DNA of 64,000 bases from Loripinus fragilis. Taxonomy: Eukaryota; Mollusca; Bivalvia; Lucinida; Lucinidae. The stretch's first letter is position 1, and every line of letters starts with the position of its first letter. The translations under genes were made by a program, and so were the position numbers. The DNA is taken from NCBI GenBank assembly GCA_964019695.1, contig OZ026524.1:26576164-26640163 (forward strand), in the 5' to 3' direction. The notes under the pieces were generated by a model, which was not told where the DNA came from, did no database searches, and was given only the letters and a program-made list of their open reading frames with translations. This document shows positions 32,821 through 43,862 of this stretch, piece by piece.

Positions 32821-33964
32821 AGTCAGTGGTGAGATGCAGCAGTATCAGGGTTTTTATACCCAGCATGTTTTTTTGTTTGTTTTCTTTTGGAATAAGTGAA
32901 ATATGCCAACGTGAATTGTTCGCATATTATTTTGCATGTTAATTTGGCCGCCAAAGATAACTTGAGTGTCCAATGTTTCTATGATGCTTCAGAATATTGT
33001 TAGCTCCTATCATAATTAAATCTCGTTAGCTAATTAATAAATCATATACAATTATGGGCGTGATTAGTTTAATTCCCTAACACTCTCGTTTAAGGTGGGT
33101 TATCAAGTCATTGACAAACTCAACCGCAATAACGTATAGCTTTATTATCTGAATTCAAGTTAGGCCAATTCAAATATTGCCAGCTTTATATACTGACTTT
33201 TCTTTATCATTTTTATCCTCTTGCAAAATGGACCATGATTTGCCATGATTTCGATTTGCTCATGCTGTTCATTCTGACGTAATATTGAGGTAAGTGTTTT
33301 TCAACAATTGTCGTCTGACAAATGTAAATTTATTTCAATTTGAAAACAAACACTTTTAGGGGGTAGCCAGATGTCTTAACAAATGGAAAAAAGGTTTCAG
33401 AAAAAATCGTTTTATTACACTCCCACTCGCAGCGTTTCTTTGCTAACGTCAGTCTTAAATTTTCAAACATCAATAACAGACGGGTGACGTCCGCGTATGT
33501 CGCGACACGTTTGTCTTTTATGCAACTGATTGAGGAGTATCTGTCGGCAACTTTTTTTTATTATTATTCCTGATCCTTATGATAGAAACGGCCTATTACG
33601 ACAAAAATCAATGACGTCATATAGACGTAATGAACGTTGCCAAAGGCCTAAAACTTTATGATTTGATTTTGTCTTTCCTTTTGCTTTCAAGAACAAACAT
33701 CAGTTCGAAAACGTTTTTCGTTCATAATGGAAGGTTCATAATGGAAGGTATGGGTACTCTGTGACTTTTTGAATTTGAGTTGTCTCAGAATTATCGCGAC
33801 GTCACGGCAATCATAAGCCACAGCGTTTCGATTTTCTTATGAATGCAAGCTGAGAGGCGGAACTTGTCAATGTTATTTTTCACATAATGAAAATATCTAA
33901 TTTTCGACATAAATTAGCATTTATCAAGTGGTGCGTTTTTAAAGTCCTTCAGTATAGATGACAA
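32821..33964. other. No gene seen
   Basis: About 1.1 kb, mostly AT-rich, with no supported ORF, exon or repeat boundary. Confidence 0.45.
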
Positions 33965-34285
33965 AACGAAATATATAATTGGCATCTAAAAAGTTTTTGT
34001 AGGCAAAAACTGAAATTCCCTTGACATCGTCAATGCCGCAATAGAAATATAAATGGCGATTTTGGTCCCTTGATTAATTTCTCTTAGAATATTAGATCAA
34101 TTCAAATATTTTTTTTATTTCTATACCCTTTGGGATCTTTTAAAACAATAATTTGAAAAAAATTGGGATTTAAAAGGTTTCTGTAGCCAAATTTTGGAAT
34201 ATACTCGACATCTTCAATACCGCAAAAACTGGTCCGGGGTGTAAAATGCATGACAGGGTCCGGTATTAGTAAGACATAAGACATA
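33965..34285 (-). pseudogene. Two tandem coding-like segments, CGI(D/E)DV motif
   Basis: Minus strand. The upstream segment (34284-34105) is an open frame with VLLIPDPVMHFTPRTSFCGI, EDVEYIPKFGYRNLLNPNFF and QIIVLKDPKGYRNKKNI. The downstream one (34077-33965) reads HLYFYCGIDDVKGISVFAYK, NFLDANYIFRFVI with no ATG of its own. A third, broken copy is at 32341-32450 (+). The shared pattern is FxCGIxDVxxIxxFxYxNxLxxN. I do not recognise the family. It could be a repeated exon, part of a transposon protein, or a decayed array. Confidence 0.35.
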
Positions 34286-35595
34286 AGACAAATTTTATTT
34301 AATTAAAAGTCGGAGAGTATAAACAGAGATAACATTAGCTATGTATAGCTATTTACCGACTAGTACAAGTTACTTGACGAGAAGATACATATAGGACAAA
34401 TATCACAGTATAAAGCATTAGCACATTTACATATGACACATCGCAAAATTATTATTTGCAATAGCCTAAAAATGAAAATGTTGCCTGCAACCTTAGTACA
34501 CTGAAAAGTGCTAGTAATTAACAAAAAATCAAAAAGTCATAAAGAATCTTTATAAGCATTTTTAAGAAGGCTCTATAATGAACATGTGATCCAATTGCAT
34601 TTTAAATACCATTTCGATGCTTGCAAACATTGGTCCCGGAATTTGGTCCCGAGTCTCGGGCCTTGGTCCCGGCTTTTATTCCTTCCCCTTGTTATCTTCA
34701 GTCTTTTATGAAAACCAATACTTGTCCGCGGGGAAAGAAGACTTCTCAAGTCGAAAGAATAATATCCCATGCATTTTCCTCCTTTAGATGGAAAGAAATC
34801 CAACCCCAGCCATGAATTTGCGAATGATAGGAAAAATCTACAAGCATGATCACGGATGTACAGTTCAATATATACGTCCCTGGCATGATGATCGTTTGAC
34901 ACAATTTGCTTCGAAAAACAAACCTGAGGTCAAATCAATCGAATGACCTATTTTCCGCGTTTTGCCTTTAATCTTTCTTAGGTTATTTTCTTTGCTTATT
35001 CATATTTTCTGCTTGTATGCCCGTTGTCCGTTCTGTTTGTTTGTTTAAGATTTTCTTGCTTCAATTTTCTAATAAAATGAAAAGTTCGTTTCTGTTTTAT
35101 CGTGGCACGAAATAATTTAACCTCGCACACTGCTAAATATAGAATGAATGACGTCACAATGATTTACAGAATAGTCCTTCATATACTTATTTAATATACT
35201 TATTTAAGAATTTCGTATCTATAGTAATGAATTTATCAATAAGTTCGCCCCAAAAAACACTGAAAATTTATTCTAAGTTAGACCATTAGACCAGCTGGCG
35301 AGGGTGAAAAATAGGTACAGTCCGTGGGTAGAACAGCTGTTGAACATCCGACATTTACACTGAAAAGACACCCGATTTTAGACTTTTTAAATACTCTTTT
35401 AATAAGAGAAGTCTTAATTTGTTTTACTTTACCCTTGGAAAAACGAAAACATTTAATCAAAACGTTATTCATTGAACAATAACTTTGATCACACCCCTCT
35501 TCGGAAGAGTCCATTTCAAAACCAATTACAATTATAGGCTAAGTAACCACTGTTTCATAAATGAACTAATATTAGTTACTTATGCATTAATAAGT
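34286..35595. other. No gene seen
   Basis: AT-rich sequence. A small palindrome (GGTCCCGAG/CTCGGGCC, about 34647-34662) and a short stem GTTACTTAT/ATAAGTAAC at 35575-35598 are the only structures noted; the latter is at the edge of the RT-element fragment. Confidence 0.45.
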
Positions 35596-35935
35596 AACGC
35601 CGTAGAAAAAATCGTTTTTCTCATTACAAGCCAAATTAAGTGAGCCCTCTCTGTTAAAAGTTTGTTCAATTAATTCAGTTAGTTTTTCTTTGATTAAAAT
35701 TATTAGGCAATGTAGTATAAAGAATAGAGAAATCATATGTAGACACACTAGTTGCTAGAAAACCTTTTTTCATAACTGATATCGGATATGTTTTCCCCAG
35801 AACTGGGTCTCTCTTTCAGGTTTTTTCTTCTGTTATATTTGTCGTATGACAACAATCACGGTTTTCATCTAATGAAATATGTCCTCTCGCTGTCAGTAAG
35901 AATTTGCCCTATATTCAACAGACTGCATATCGATC
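35596..35935 (-). pseudogene. RT-element fragment (minus), upstream part
   Basis: Reverse complement of 37140-37470 at roughly 95% identity by eye. On the minus strand it contains an ASSV/ATSVSTYDFSILYTTLP-type motif (an early RT block) and ends near TGTAATGAGAAAAACGATTT. That is just upstream, in element order, of the block that starts at 31720, so the two minus pieces look like one element split by ~3.85 kb. Confidence 0.75.
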
Positions 35936-36904
35936 ACCACACTCCGGCTGGTAAGAATTTCCACAGAACCTAAGATTGCGTCGTCTAATTAACTTGAACT
36001 ATTTTTGGTCCACGTAATTACTGCACGGTGCATTATTTGCATCTTATCAGAGAAAGCCGGCGTATCAATCGAACTCTTTGCCAGCTGAGGTTGTCTCCTG
36101 ATAAAGTTTGCAAACAATTTGGATACTGATCAGGCCTGGATACCGTCGGGCCTGAGTAAGGATTCAAGCTGTATGACACTCTGATGGTATTCCTGAAAGA
36201 TTATTTAAAAAGGTTAACTTGAAACAGATTGGCAGACGACAAGAGAGCTTGATAAATGCCTAACATGCAAAGTGTTTCGCTCTTGGTGAACTTCTTGTAA
36301 GATGACATTGGCAATTTATATTAATTGTATGGTTATTTCGTAGGTGTGCTGTGCGGATAGATATTAGAATTGCCCACTGGGATCCAGCGGCTTATTACGA
36401 GATTAGAATTGAGCGGATTCTTGCGTAAAATTTGGATGCAAATATAAAATTTGATGACATTATATCCATAATTTCTCAAGCTTAATTCTGATGTCAATCA
36501 ACCTTGGGTGCCGAGTGATGACAAGCGGTGATCATGAGCCTGGCGAGGGACTTTTTTTTCTATCCCATCCTCATTCCTCACACAACAAACGGATTCTTTT
36601 TTTTCTTGCACACCGTTAAACAGAAGCTCCTGAATACGCTGAGATGCGGAATAAAACATAATGACGTCACTTTTAACGTGCCGACTACGGATATTGTCTT
36701 TCGACGTGCGCCTGTTCGATTCTTATCTTTGCAACGGGTTGGTACGGGGTATATGAACCACTTTTTAGGTCAATTGAAAAGAATTTCAAATTAGAGCTTA
36801 GAAAAAATGTACCTGGTCAATCTCGAAAAGTTCAAAATGGAAGCATACAGTTAAAAAGAATACAACGATTGGCTAAACGACCGCCAGCTTTTTTGAAAAA
36901 CTAA
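35936..36904. other. No gene seen; spacer of the inverted RT pair
   Basis: Includes a hairpin-like ACTGATCAGGCCTG...CGGGCCTGAGTA at about 36124-36158 and GACACTCTGATGGTATTCCT at 36172, related to 3015. An 88-codon plus frame at 36528 (ATCATG-type start region, Phe-rich) has no recognised domain, so it is not called. Confidence 0.4.
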
Positions 36905-37130
36905 TACTTGGAAGTCTTCAGCTACTTCCAACTTTCCACCATTGCACTGATAGAAGAAATCCTGCAACAGTTTATACGCATATGTTTCACTTTACATGTA
37001 TTTTAACGCATTTCAATCGGCAAACGATATTACATCGTCTTATAACGCAATGGCTGGCGTCATTTTACAGTGGCAATTGACGTCAGCTAGCGCGCGCTTT
37101 CCTCGCGCTTTGAAAACGGTGACTAAGTTG
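36905..37130 (+). mobile_element. Repeat family B, copy 3 (tail only)
   Basis: GGAAGTCTTCAGCTACTTCC, AACTTTCCACCATTGCACTG, TTTACATGTATTTTA, TTACATCGTCTTATAACGCA, TTGACGTCAGCTAGCGCGCG and CTTTCCTCGCGCTTT match the tail of the 3.1 and 10.6 kb copies. The 160-bp palindrome is absent. Confidence 0.75.
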
Positions 37131-37139
37131 CTTAATATA

Positions 37140-37620
37140 TCATTTGTAGTGATTCATCAGTTGAATATAGGGCAAATTCTTACTGACAGCGAGAGGACAT
37201 ATTTCATTAGATGAAAACCGTGATTGTTATCATACGACAAATATTACAGAAGAAAAACCTGAAAGAGAGACCCAGTTCTGGGGAAAAAGCATATCCGATA
37301 TCAGTTATGAAAAAAGGTTTTCTAGCATCTAGTGTGTCTACATATGATTTCTCTATTCTTTATACTACATTGCCTTATAATTTTAATCAAAGAAAAACTA
37401 ACTGAATTAATTGAACAAACTAGAGGGCTCACTTAATTTGGCTTGTAATGAGAAACGCGATTTTTTACACTTCTGAACAACCTAAAAACTTTAAATTTTG
37501 GTCATGTCAGAACAATTATGACGCTCTCCATTTTGTTTTGGACAATACATTGATAAGATTATAGATAACTCGTTTCCTATGGTACTACTTGTGCTCCTCT
37601 TGTTGCAGATTTTACACTCC
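37140..37620 (+). pseudogene. RT-element fragment (plus), unsplit
   Basis: Plus strand: ILTDSERTYFIR, then ...LASSVSTYDFSILYTTLPYN (about 37320-37385), then TSEQPKNFKFWSCQNNYDAL, HFVLDNTLIRL, stop, and a GTTCAPL remnant. It spans the junction that is broken on the minus strand between 35596 and 31722. It shares with the minus copy the same TTATAGATA stop and the same shortened GTTCAPL region. Confidence 0.8.
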
Positions 37621-37704
37621 AGCATAGAATTTAGTAGCCTTGACTATTACAAACACAATATATCAACACATAATATACCCCCTAAAATGACTAAGTTTTC
37701 TTCA

Positions 37705-38290
37705 AAGCTGAATTTAACTAAGTTATTTTATATATCACCACAGCAGGACCAGGAAACTATTTCAGAGCAGTCAAAATAAACGAGCCAGTGCATGAGATGT
37801 CCAACAATTTGGTATGTACGACCAGTAAAGCCTCAGACCAGCCTGTGCATACGCGCAGTCTGATCAGAGCCTTTGCTTGTCGCTTGAGTATTCTATGATT
37901 GTTAAGCTACTGACCGAGCGTCATTTGGAGTTTCTAAGCTTAAAAGGAGGCTGCACAGGCTCATCTGAGTCTACACTTGTCAAAATGTCAAATTTTTGGA
38001 AATCTCATGCACTGGCTCAAACTAAGTTATTCTTCAACAGCCCAGAAAACTATCATAATCACGGCCCAACCAAAATATCCCTAAAAATAAACTAAGTTAT
38101 TCTCAATAGCCCAGGAAACTATCATAATCAAAAGCCAACTATTGGATATGACCAGGAGCTTATCATAATTACAGCCCAAATCAGAATAGTCCTCAAAAAT
38201 AAACTAAGTTATTCCCAAATAGCTTAGGAAACTATCACAATCACAGACTCAAATAAAATATCCCTAAAATAAACCAAGTTATTCATAGCT
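37705..38290 (+). repeat. Tandem repeat, ~66-bp unit, interrupted by MITE A
   Basis: Units read ATAAACTAAGTTATTC, then CAATAGCCCAGGAAACTATC, ATAATCACAGCCCAA and AAAATATCCCTAAA. Copies are at about 37715, 38022, 38088, 38140 (variant), 38204 and 38271. The first is separated from the rest by MITE family A copy d (37781-38019). Confidence 0.8.
37781..38019 (+). mobile_element. MITE family A, copy d
   Basis: Starts CGAGCCAGTGCATGAGATG and ends TTGGAAATCTCATGCACTGGCTCA. Both TIRs carry the same ..CAGTGCATGAG change relative to other copies, which keeps them complementary. It contains GCATACGCGCAGTCTGATCA and GTTAAGCTACTGACCGAGCG. Confidence 0.92.
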
Positions 38291-38307
38291 AGTCACTCAA
38301 GCTTACC

Positions 38308-38393
38308 AGGGTAGGCATCTATGGGCCATTTTTTTGCCTGAAAAATTCTAAGTTCTTTTCAGGCTTAAAAAAATTGGCCCATAGTGCCTTCCA
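38308..38393. mobile_element. 86-bp foldback
   Basis: GGCATCTATGGGCCA, GCCTGAAAA on the left and TTTTCAGGC, TGGCCCATAGTGCC on the right, around ATTCTAAGTTC. A compact hairpin element with no coding capacity. Confidence 0.8.
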
Positions 38394-38815
38394 TAACTAC
38401 TATCATGATTATTTAGCATTGGCTATATGGGAGAGGTATGTTCGAATTTGTTATTATGTATGCAACCATGCTTCAGGTATGAAGTTATAAACGTTATTTC
38501 ATAACTTTACTTATAATGTTAACCACTAGTGGTGTATCGATCATAATATATAGAGTTTATTAATCCAGAGGTAACAACAGACGTCATAGCATAGATGTTG
38601 CAAACACGCAGTTTGATTTACAAGTTAAGTTTTTCCCTTCGAAAAATATACAAATAAGCGTCTGTCAAACCTAAGCAGTGTAGGCGGTGCTTAACATCAC
38701 ACTTGGACAGAATATATAACGGTATGATGATTGTGTACATGTTTATAAAAATAATATATTTTACAGTTACTGTCTCACCAATCTTACATATATTTGTGTG
38801 ATTGATTTGTTTGTT
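38394..38815. other. No gene seen
   Basis: AT-rich spacer. A short TTAGCATTGGCTATATGGGA word at about 38411 resembles the end of family B copy 1. Confidence 0.45.
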
Positions 38816-38944
38816 TGATTTGATTCTTTACGTCCCATCAACAATCTTTCAGTTAAACAGGGACGAGTCTTCCTGGGTTGAACCAGTACTAAGCTAGGAT
38901 AAATGTGTTTTGCTCAAGGACCACAACGCAGTGACGCCAGTGAG
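38816..38944 (-). mobile_element. 5'-truncated SINE (minus), 14-bp target duplication
   Basis: Minus-strand SINE tail and body (TTTGATTCTTTACGTCCCAT, GGTTGAACCAGTACTAAGC, GCTCAAGGACCACAACGCAG) without the tRNA-like head. Flanked by a perfect 14-bp repeat ATTTGTGTGATTGA (38802-38815 and 38945-38958). 5' truncation with a target duplication is typical of LINE-machinery insertion. Confidence 0.92.
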
Positions 38945-38958
38945 ATTTGTGTGATTGA

Positions 38959-39274
38959 AGTTAGCAGCTGTCCTCAAATATCATTATAAACATTATTTGC
39001 TGGTGGAAAATCATTGGATCAAAGTACCAATTTAGATCTCGTAAACACTTATTTTGGCATAGATTTGATGGCATAGATGTTGGACACACTTTCAGCCCAA
39101 CAGGTATATGTCAAATGTCACATTTTTTAAAGTTGTGTAAAAATCTTAGTTACATCCTGGTTGTATGTATGTACATGGCGATAAAATATGAGCAATGTAC
39201 AGGCACACAAATCATAGTTTAACTTATCTTACCAGCATAGCCAACCTATAACATCATCATCTTGAGGTCAATGA
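38959..39274. other. No gene seen
   Basis: Noncoding spacer; no structure noted. Confidence 0.45.
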
Positions 39275-39430
39275 CAGGGTAGAGAGAGAGCTGGATGCTT
39301 TACTTTGTTTGTCTTCCTAGTGTCTTGTGATAGTTACTGTTTTGTGGCTCTTCTTCATGGTGGCGTGGGTTGCCATGCAGTGTGTGATTGTGGTAGTTCC
39401 TGATCACACCCACTTGCTTTCTAGACTCTT
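39275..39430 (+). mobile_element. RT-element 3' tail fragment (plus)
   Basis: GGTAGAGAGAGAGCTGGATG, CTTTACTTTGTTTGTCTTCC, TAGTGTCTTGTGATAGTTAC, GGCTCTTCTTCATGG, TGTGTGATTGTGGTAGTTCC and ACCCACTTGC. The GA tract before CTGG is short here. Confidence 0.75.
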
Positions 39431-40127
39431 GTGTGTGTAGATAAGATGGTGTTTGGTTATGGAAACTGTTATATAAAATTGTGACGTAAGGCTTCAAGTC
39501 ATTTAAATTCCTCTAACTGCTGTAACTGGAGCTTTGTTAGTCATCCTATAGATCCTTAGTAGTTAATCAAATATTTACCAAATGATGTATTGGTTAACTG
39601 TACTCATTCGAAACTGGATTAATTTAAGTTTTGAAACAGGTGAGTACGTGACTTTTTCCATGTATGTGAATGACAATTGTGCAGCAAAACACCATAAATT
39701 AGGGTATGAGAAAGAATGTAAATAGAAATAATTAAATGATTAAATCTTCGCAATAATGTACTGGATGTGGAGTTGACCTTGTATGGCTGACATCTTAAGC
39801 AGTCTCGCTACCTACCGAGCTAAAGCCTGATGACTTGTACCAGACATTGGTATAGAATTGTCTGTAATGTCGAATTAGTTGTGATACGAGTTATGCATTG
39901 TCGAAATGCTGCAACGAACATATAAGGGATCAAATCAGAACCAGCCGTTAAAATCAATTTAAAGGATAATATTGTCGAGCTAAAGAGAGTCACCTGAACA
40001 TTGTGGATCACAGCAGCAAATAAAATTGTGACATTTTAAATATGAGCAACAGAATTCGGTTAAGCAATAAGTATGTCAATGGAACGGATTTTCTCAGGCC
40101 CCAGAATAAGAAGGCAAAATAGTTTTT
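39431..40127. other. No gene seen
   Basis: AT-rich spacer without a supported ORF or repeat. Confidence 0.45.
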
Positions 40128-40200
40128 GCGGTGCCAGGGGGTTGTCTGCAGTTTGTGATTGTGGTATTTCCTGATCATACTCACTTGCTATTTTTGGTGG
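40128..40200 (+). mobile_element. Short RT-element tail fragment (plus)
   Basis: GGTGCCAGGGGGTTGTCTGC, AGTTTGTGATTGTGGTATTT and CTGATCATACTCACTTGC, then the tail breaks off at GGTGGCC. Confidence 0.7.
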
Positions 40201-40575
40201 CCACAGCATTAATATCTATGTCTGGCAAGGTGGCACCAAGATGTTTGTGTCTGCTGCTTAGCCTACCACATTGCAAATGCTGTTTGTTTTCTTTGGTCCC
40301 CAGTAACAAATGTTAATTACTCTAGGGATTACTATGTGCAATTGCAACACATTGTTTCTGATCAGTTGAATTCTTAAAATTGCCTCACAGTAGTCATCAG
40401 TTAATTATCAATAATCATGCTCTGAAAAAATAGCCATCTTAAAATATCATTGACCTCAATGATGGTGATGAGATAGACTATCTCTAAAAGGGTAAAATAA
40501 GTTAAACTGGTTTGTATGCTTGTACATGATTGCCTGTATAGTATCGCAATGTAGACTCGCACAACCATGATGTAG
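40201..40575. other. No gene seen
   Basis: Noncoding spacer; no structure noted. Confidence 0.45.
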
Positions 40576-41033
40576 CTAAGGCCCACTTCAACCCGAACTA
40601 TAGTTCCTACCGTAGAAACTATAGTTTGATTTTCGCTACTATAGTGACGCACAAACCTACTGGAGATCAACAGTGGGTTGGAGCACCATTATTCTAGTAG
40701 ATTGTCTGGTTCTGTGCCCTAGAACTATCTAGCAAGATGGTTTCCAGATCTGTCAGTAACCTCAAAATGATTTTTTTACAAACTAAATCCTTGCTTTGCT
40801 TCATTTGCGGCCCCACTTATTCGTAATTGTTAATTAGAGTAGGCTGTGCAGTATATATATATATCCTTTTCGCCTAGGAGGAAAAATTGAAAGGTGGCAT
40901 ACAGGGTTATTTAATTTGTTTACTTGCCAACCAACTAAAGTCTCAGCTATAGCGGTTCGGGTGTAAAGTGCGCACACATCTATTACATCCGAACTTTAGT
41001 AGGGACTACAGTTAGATTCGAAGTGGGCCTTAG
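40576..41033. mobile_element. MITE family I, ~40-bp imperfect TIR
   Basis: A 458-bp element. The left end reads CTAAGGCCCACTTCAACCCG, AACTATAGTTCCTAC; the right end, in reverse complement, CTAAGGCCCACTTCGAATCT, AACTGTAGTCCCTAC. Further CTATAG words lie near both ends. No ORF. Confidence 0.75.
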
Positions 41034-41103
41034 ACTTTTATCCAGTTGCAAAAATAAATCACTGTTGTCAACCTGTACGAGTCTGTGTCGTTTGACATAC
41101 CTG

Positions 41104-41215
41104 TTGGGGCGCAGTGGCTCAGTGGTAGAGTGCTTGACTGAAGACCGAGGGGCCATGGGTTTAAGCCTGACCAATGTGTTGAGTCCTTGAGTCCGACATC
41201 TTTACCATCTCATTA
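41104..41215 (+). mobile_element. 3'-truncated SINE (plus)
   Basis: The tRNA-like head is well kept (GGGGCGCAGTGGCTCAGTGG, TAGAGTGCTTGAC, GACCGAGGGGCC) and the B box is decayed (GGTTTAAGCCT). The element fades after TTGAGTCCGACATC. Confidence 0.8.
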
Positions 41216-42058
41216 TGCCGTCATAAGAGTGACCGACATCAATGCCAAAAATAAGTGTTTACGAGCACAAAATTGGCACTTTAAATGCCCAATGATTTTC
41301 CACCAGCAAATAGTGTTTATGAATGTAGTTGATGACAACTGCTTACTACGATCACACAAATATTGGTAAGATTGGTGATAATAGCTGTAAAATATGTTAT
41401 TTTTATAAACGTGTACACTACATCTTTACTTAAATCATCCTTGTTTCTCCCGCTTCGATATTTGTGGGTGAATCATTACAAAGGCATCGGTATTTCTGGG
41501 CGTAACCATTATATATTCTGCCCAAGTGTGATGTTAAGCACCTGCACTGTTTGGTTTCGACAGACACTTATTTGTATACTTTTACAAAGGGAAAAACGTA
41601 CCTTGTAAAGATGGCGCCTATTTACGTGTATGCGGCATCCATGATATGACGTAGGTTGTTCCCCCTGTAAACGCTCTATTTAAAATATGGGATTTATAAA
41701 AGAAATCCAATAAAGAAACGAGTTTGCAAGCACGAGTTTCCTTATATTTTTTTTCAACCTCCCAAGGTAAACATGGTACTATTTTACGGGCATGTTCTGT
41801 GTGAATAGGCATGTGGAGCTTTCATCACTGAAGAAAAAAGAATTTGATAATTAATTATCACAAGCACACCTAAGGGTGCGCACGATCACAAACAATAAGT
41901 ACCCTTCCCAAACTAACACTATTTATGGTTATATTTTATTACCTATGTTAATTCACGTGCTCGCTGTTATGAAATGCCAAGAGACAAAATAACGGAACCA
42001 ATTGTACAGAAATACGTTTACAAAAATAAAACGTTTACAATACATACCATTGCCGTCA
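41216..42058. other. No supported gene; 64-codon minus ORF noted
   Basis: Positions 41812-41618 (-) form an ATG-to-stop frame (MPIHTEHARKIVPCLPWEVE, KKYKETRACKLVSLLDFFYK, ...WMPHTRK). It has no recognised domain, splice context or second copy, so I leave it as a note. AAGATGGCGCC at 41609-41619 is a YY1-like word. The remainder is AT-rich. Confidence 0.3.
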
Positions 42059-43097
42059 AGGACCTCTGGCAGTCTCCATTCAATCTGCTCAAATTTTGAT
42101 AGCATGTGACTAGGATAATGCATAATAATTGGCAACTTAATTTTTGTGCTTAACTCAAACCATAACAATAAGTGCACCTAGCAAAATAAAAGTATTTTGA
42201 AAATGGTGCTTAATTTTGCAAAAACTTCAGGGTTTAGGGGTGGGGTATTTTTGTGACCGAATTTTATTTCACAGAATGTCAAAGGTTCCCCAGGTATTCA
42301 CCTAAATACATGAAAATATTATTTTTGTGGCCTAAATCAGTAGAGTCAAGTGATGAGTTTGCATAAAATTCGGCTGAGAAGCTTACATCGTTTTTTTCTT
42401 AATAAGCATTTAATCCATAACTTCCGACTATTACCTGTAATGTTTCAAGTTCAACCAATTTGTTATGTTCACTGAAGTGTATCATACACACATAGTGTAT
42501 ACATCAGAGTCTAGATTAACACAATTTAGAGCGTAAAATTGTATATATTTTTTTCAGACTCATCAGTTTTAAATTATAATTTGATGCTTGAAATAATCGT
42601 CTCATTCCGATTGTTCTTTTGAGTACACACAAGATATGTTTTGGTTGAAAAATAAGACGATTAATCACTTGATCCGCAATCAGAACTAAAGCCCTGATAC
42701 ACGCTATTGTAACTCTATATTTACCTACAGGTTTGTACAAAAATTAGTTCCTAATAAGTTTTTAAAATGAATTGTTTTTGATCATTTGGATAGCATCCCC
42801 CATGCCCAATCATGCCATTTTATATAATGTGCGAAATGTAAAAATACAGCTGTATGCAAAAGGATAAGTTCGGGCATGGGGGGAAAAGCACTTCAGTAAA
42901 AAGTTTTCTTTTTGCTATATGTTGATAAGCGGAAATGGAGTTTTCAACTGGTACTTGTCCTATGAGAAAAACAATTTTGCGGATGATTCGAGGGTTGAAA
43001 CTACTATTCTGTCCATGGAAAAATAGCATTTTCTTCGAATATTTTCTTTTGCCATTTTTATGGGCAATTCTTCATTAAGACTGTCCAATGTCCTTTC
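42059..43097. repeat. 1-kb direct repeat J, copy 1
   Basis: Collinear over its length with 62274-63319, offset about 20.2 kb, at perhaps 70-75% identity by eye. Shared landmarks: CAGTCTCC..ATTCAATCTG, GGATAATGCATA, TATTCACCTAAATACATGAA, TTTGCATAAAATTC, CGTCTCATT, TATTTACCTACAGGTTTG, AGCACTTCAGTAAAA and TTCATTAAGACTGTCC. It could be an old segmental duplication or two copies of an unknown element. Short minus-strand frames exist in both copies but are not shared as intact frames. Confidence 0.8.
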
Positions 43098-43110
43098 CGT
43101 GATACATGTA

Positions 43111-43323
43111 GGGTAGAGTCGGGTATATTCGGACATCAGGTAAATCCGGACATACATTTGCAAACAGTGTAAATCCAGATGAGACGGATCCTTATGAGCC
43201 GTCTCATCAGGATTGTCATTGTTTGCTTAGTTAATTTATTTTTTATTCCAATAGTTGAAACATGAAACAAACAAGGTCGCTGTCCGAATTTAGCTGTCTG
43301 TCCGAATATACCCGGCTTTTCCC
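43111..43323. mobile_element. MITE family K, ~210 bp
   Basis: Terminal CGGGTATATTCGGACA and TGTCCGAATATACCCG are perfect 16-bp inverted repeats (about 43120-43135 and 43299-43314). Further CGGACA/TGTCCG words lie just inside, and a central hairpin runs from TTTGCAAACAG, GATGAGACGG to CCGTCTCATC, TGTTTGC. It follows directly after copy 1 of repeat J and is absent after copy 2. Confidence 0.8.
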
Positions 43324-43632
43324 TAATAGAACACACATACGTGTGTGCGGTTAACTCAGATCAAATAAGGGGACCGGGAACTAATTATAGCAACATATCC
43401 CGTGAGTCAAAAACTGAGAGGAGCTCCGAGGCTGTTATTTGGCAATAGATGCTTCTGATTGGATGATATTGCTGAAGTAAAAATATTTGTTTTCTCTCTA
43501 GCAGATGCAAAATTTAATTTTCTTCAAATTGGTGTTTAGTTTACTACCAGATGCATTTATATTGTGTTTTTCTGGACCAAAAAGTAAAAATGGTGATTTC
43601 TAATTTGAACCAGGAAGGGGTTTTCCCAAAAT

Positions 43633-43681
43633 ATGGCAGCCATTACACATCATGCAATAGTTGAAAAAAGAGCGGGTGAAG
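43633..43681 (+). CDS. Candidate first coding exon
   Basis: ATG at 43633 has a fair initiation context (AAATATGG). It encodes MAAITHHAIVEKRAGE and one extra base, then reaches GAAG|GTATGT, a strong 5' splice site, followed by a U-rich intron start. An inverted CCAAT box (ATTGG, about 43457) lies 170 bp upstream. No downstream exon was found inside the window, and the peptide is too short to identify. It could be the start of a gene that continues to the right or a chance match. Confidence 0.3.
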
Positions 43682-43862
43682 GTATGTTTTTTCCTTTCTT
43701 TTTCCCCTTATTCATGTTTTGGCTTGAACTTAAGGCATATGGTGATGCCCACATGTGTTGGAAGATGCAGAGCAAACTGTCAAAAACTAGGGTTTCACCA
43801 TTGGGGTCAATGGGACAAATAATTAGTTCACGGTGCCCATAAACGTCAGAAATAGCAATCAT

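Noticed and set aside
36528..36794. 88-codon plus-strand frame
   Set aside because: Phe-rich from T runs; no recognisable motif, and it lies between repeat fragments.
41618..41812. 64-codon ATG-to-stop frame on the minus strand
   Set aside because: No domain, conservation or regulatory context; a frame of this length is expected by chance in 64 kb.
42048..42109. 62-bp possible minus-strand exon between ATCCTAG and ATG|GTATGT
   Set aside because: The acceptor lacks a pyrimidine tract, the exon is tiny, and the matching segment in repeat J copy 2 has a stop and a shifted frame.
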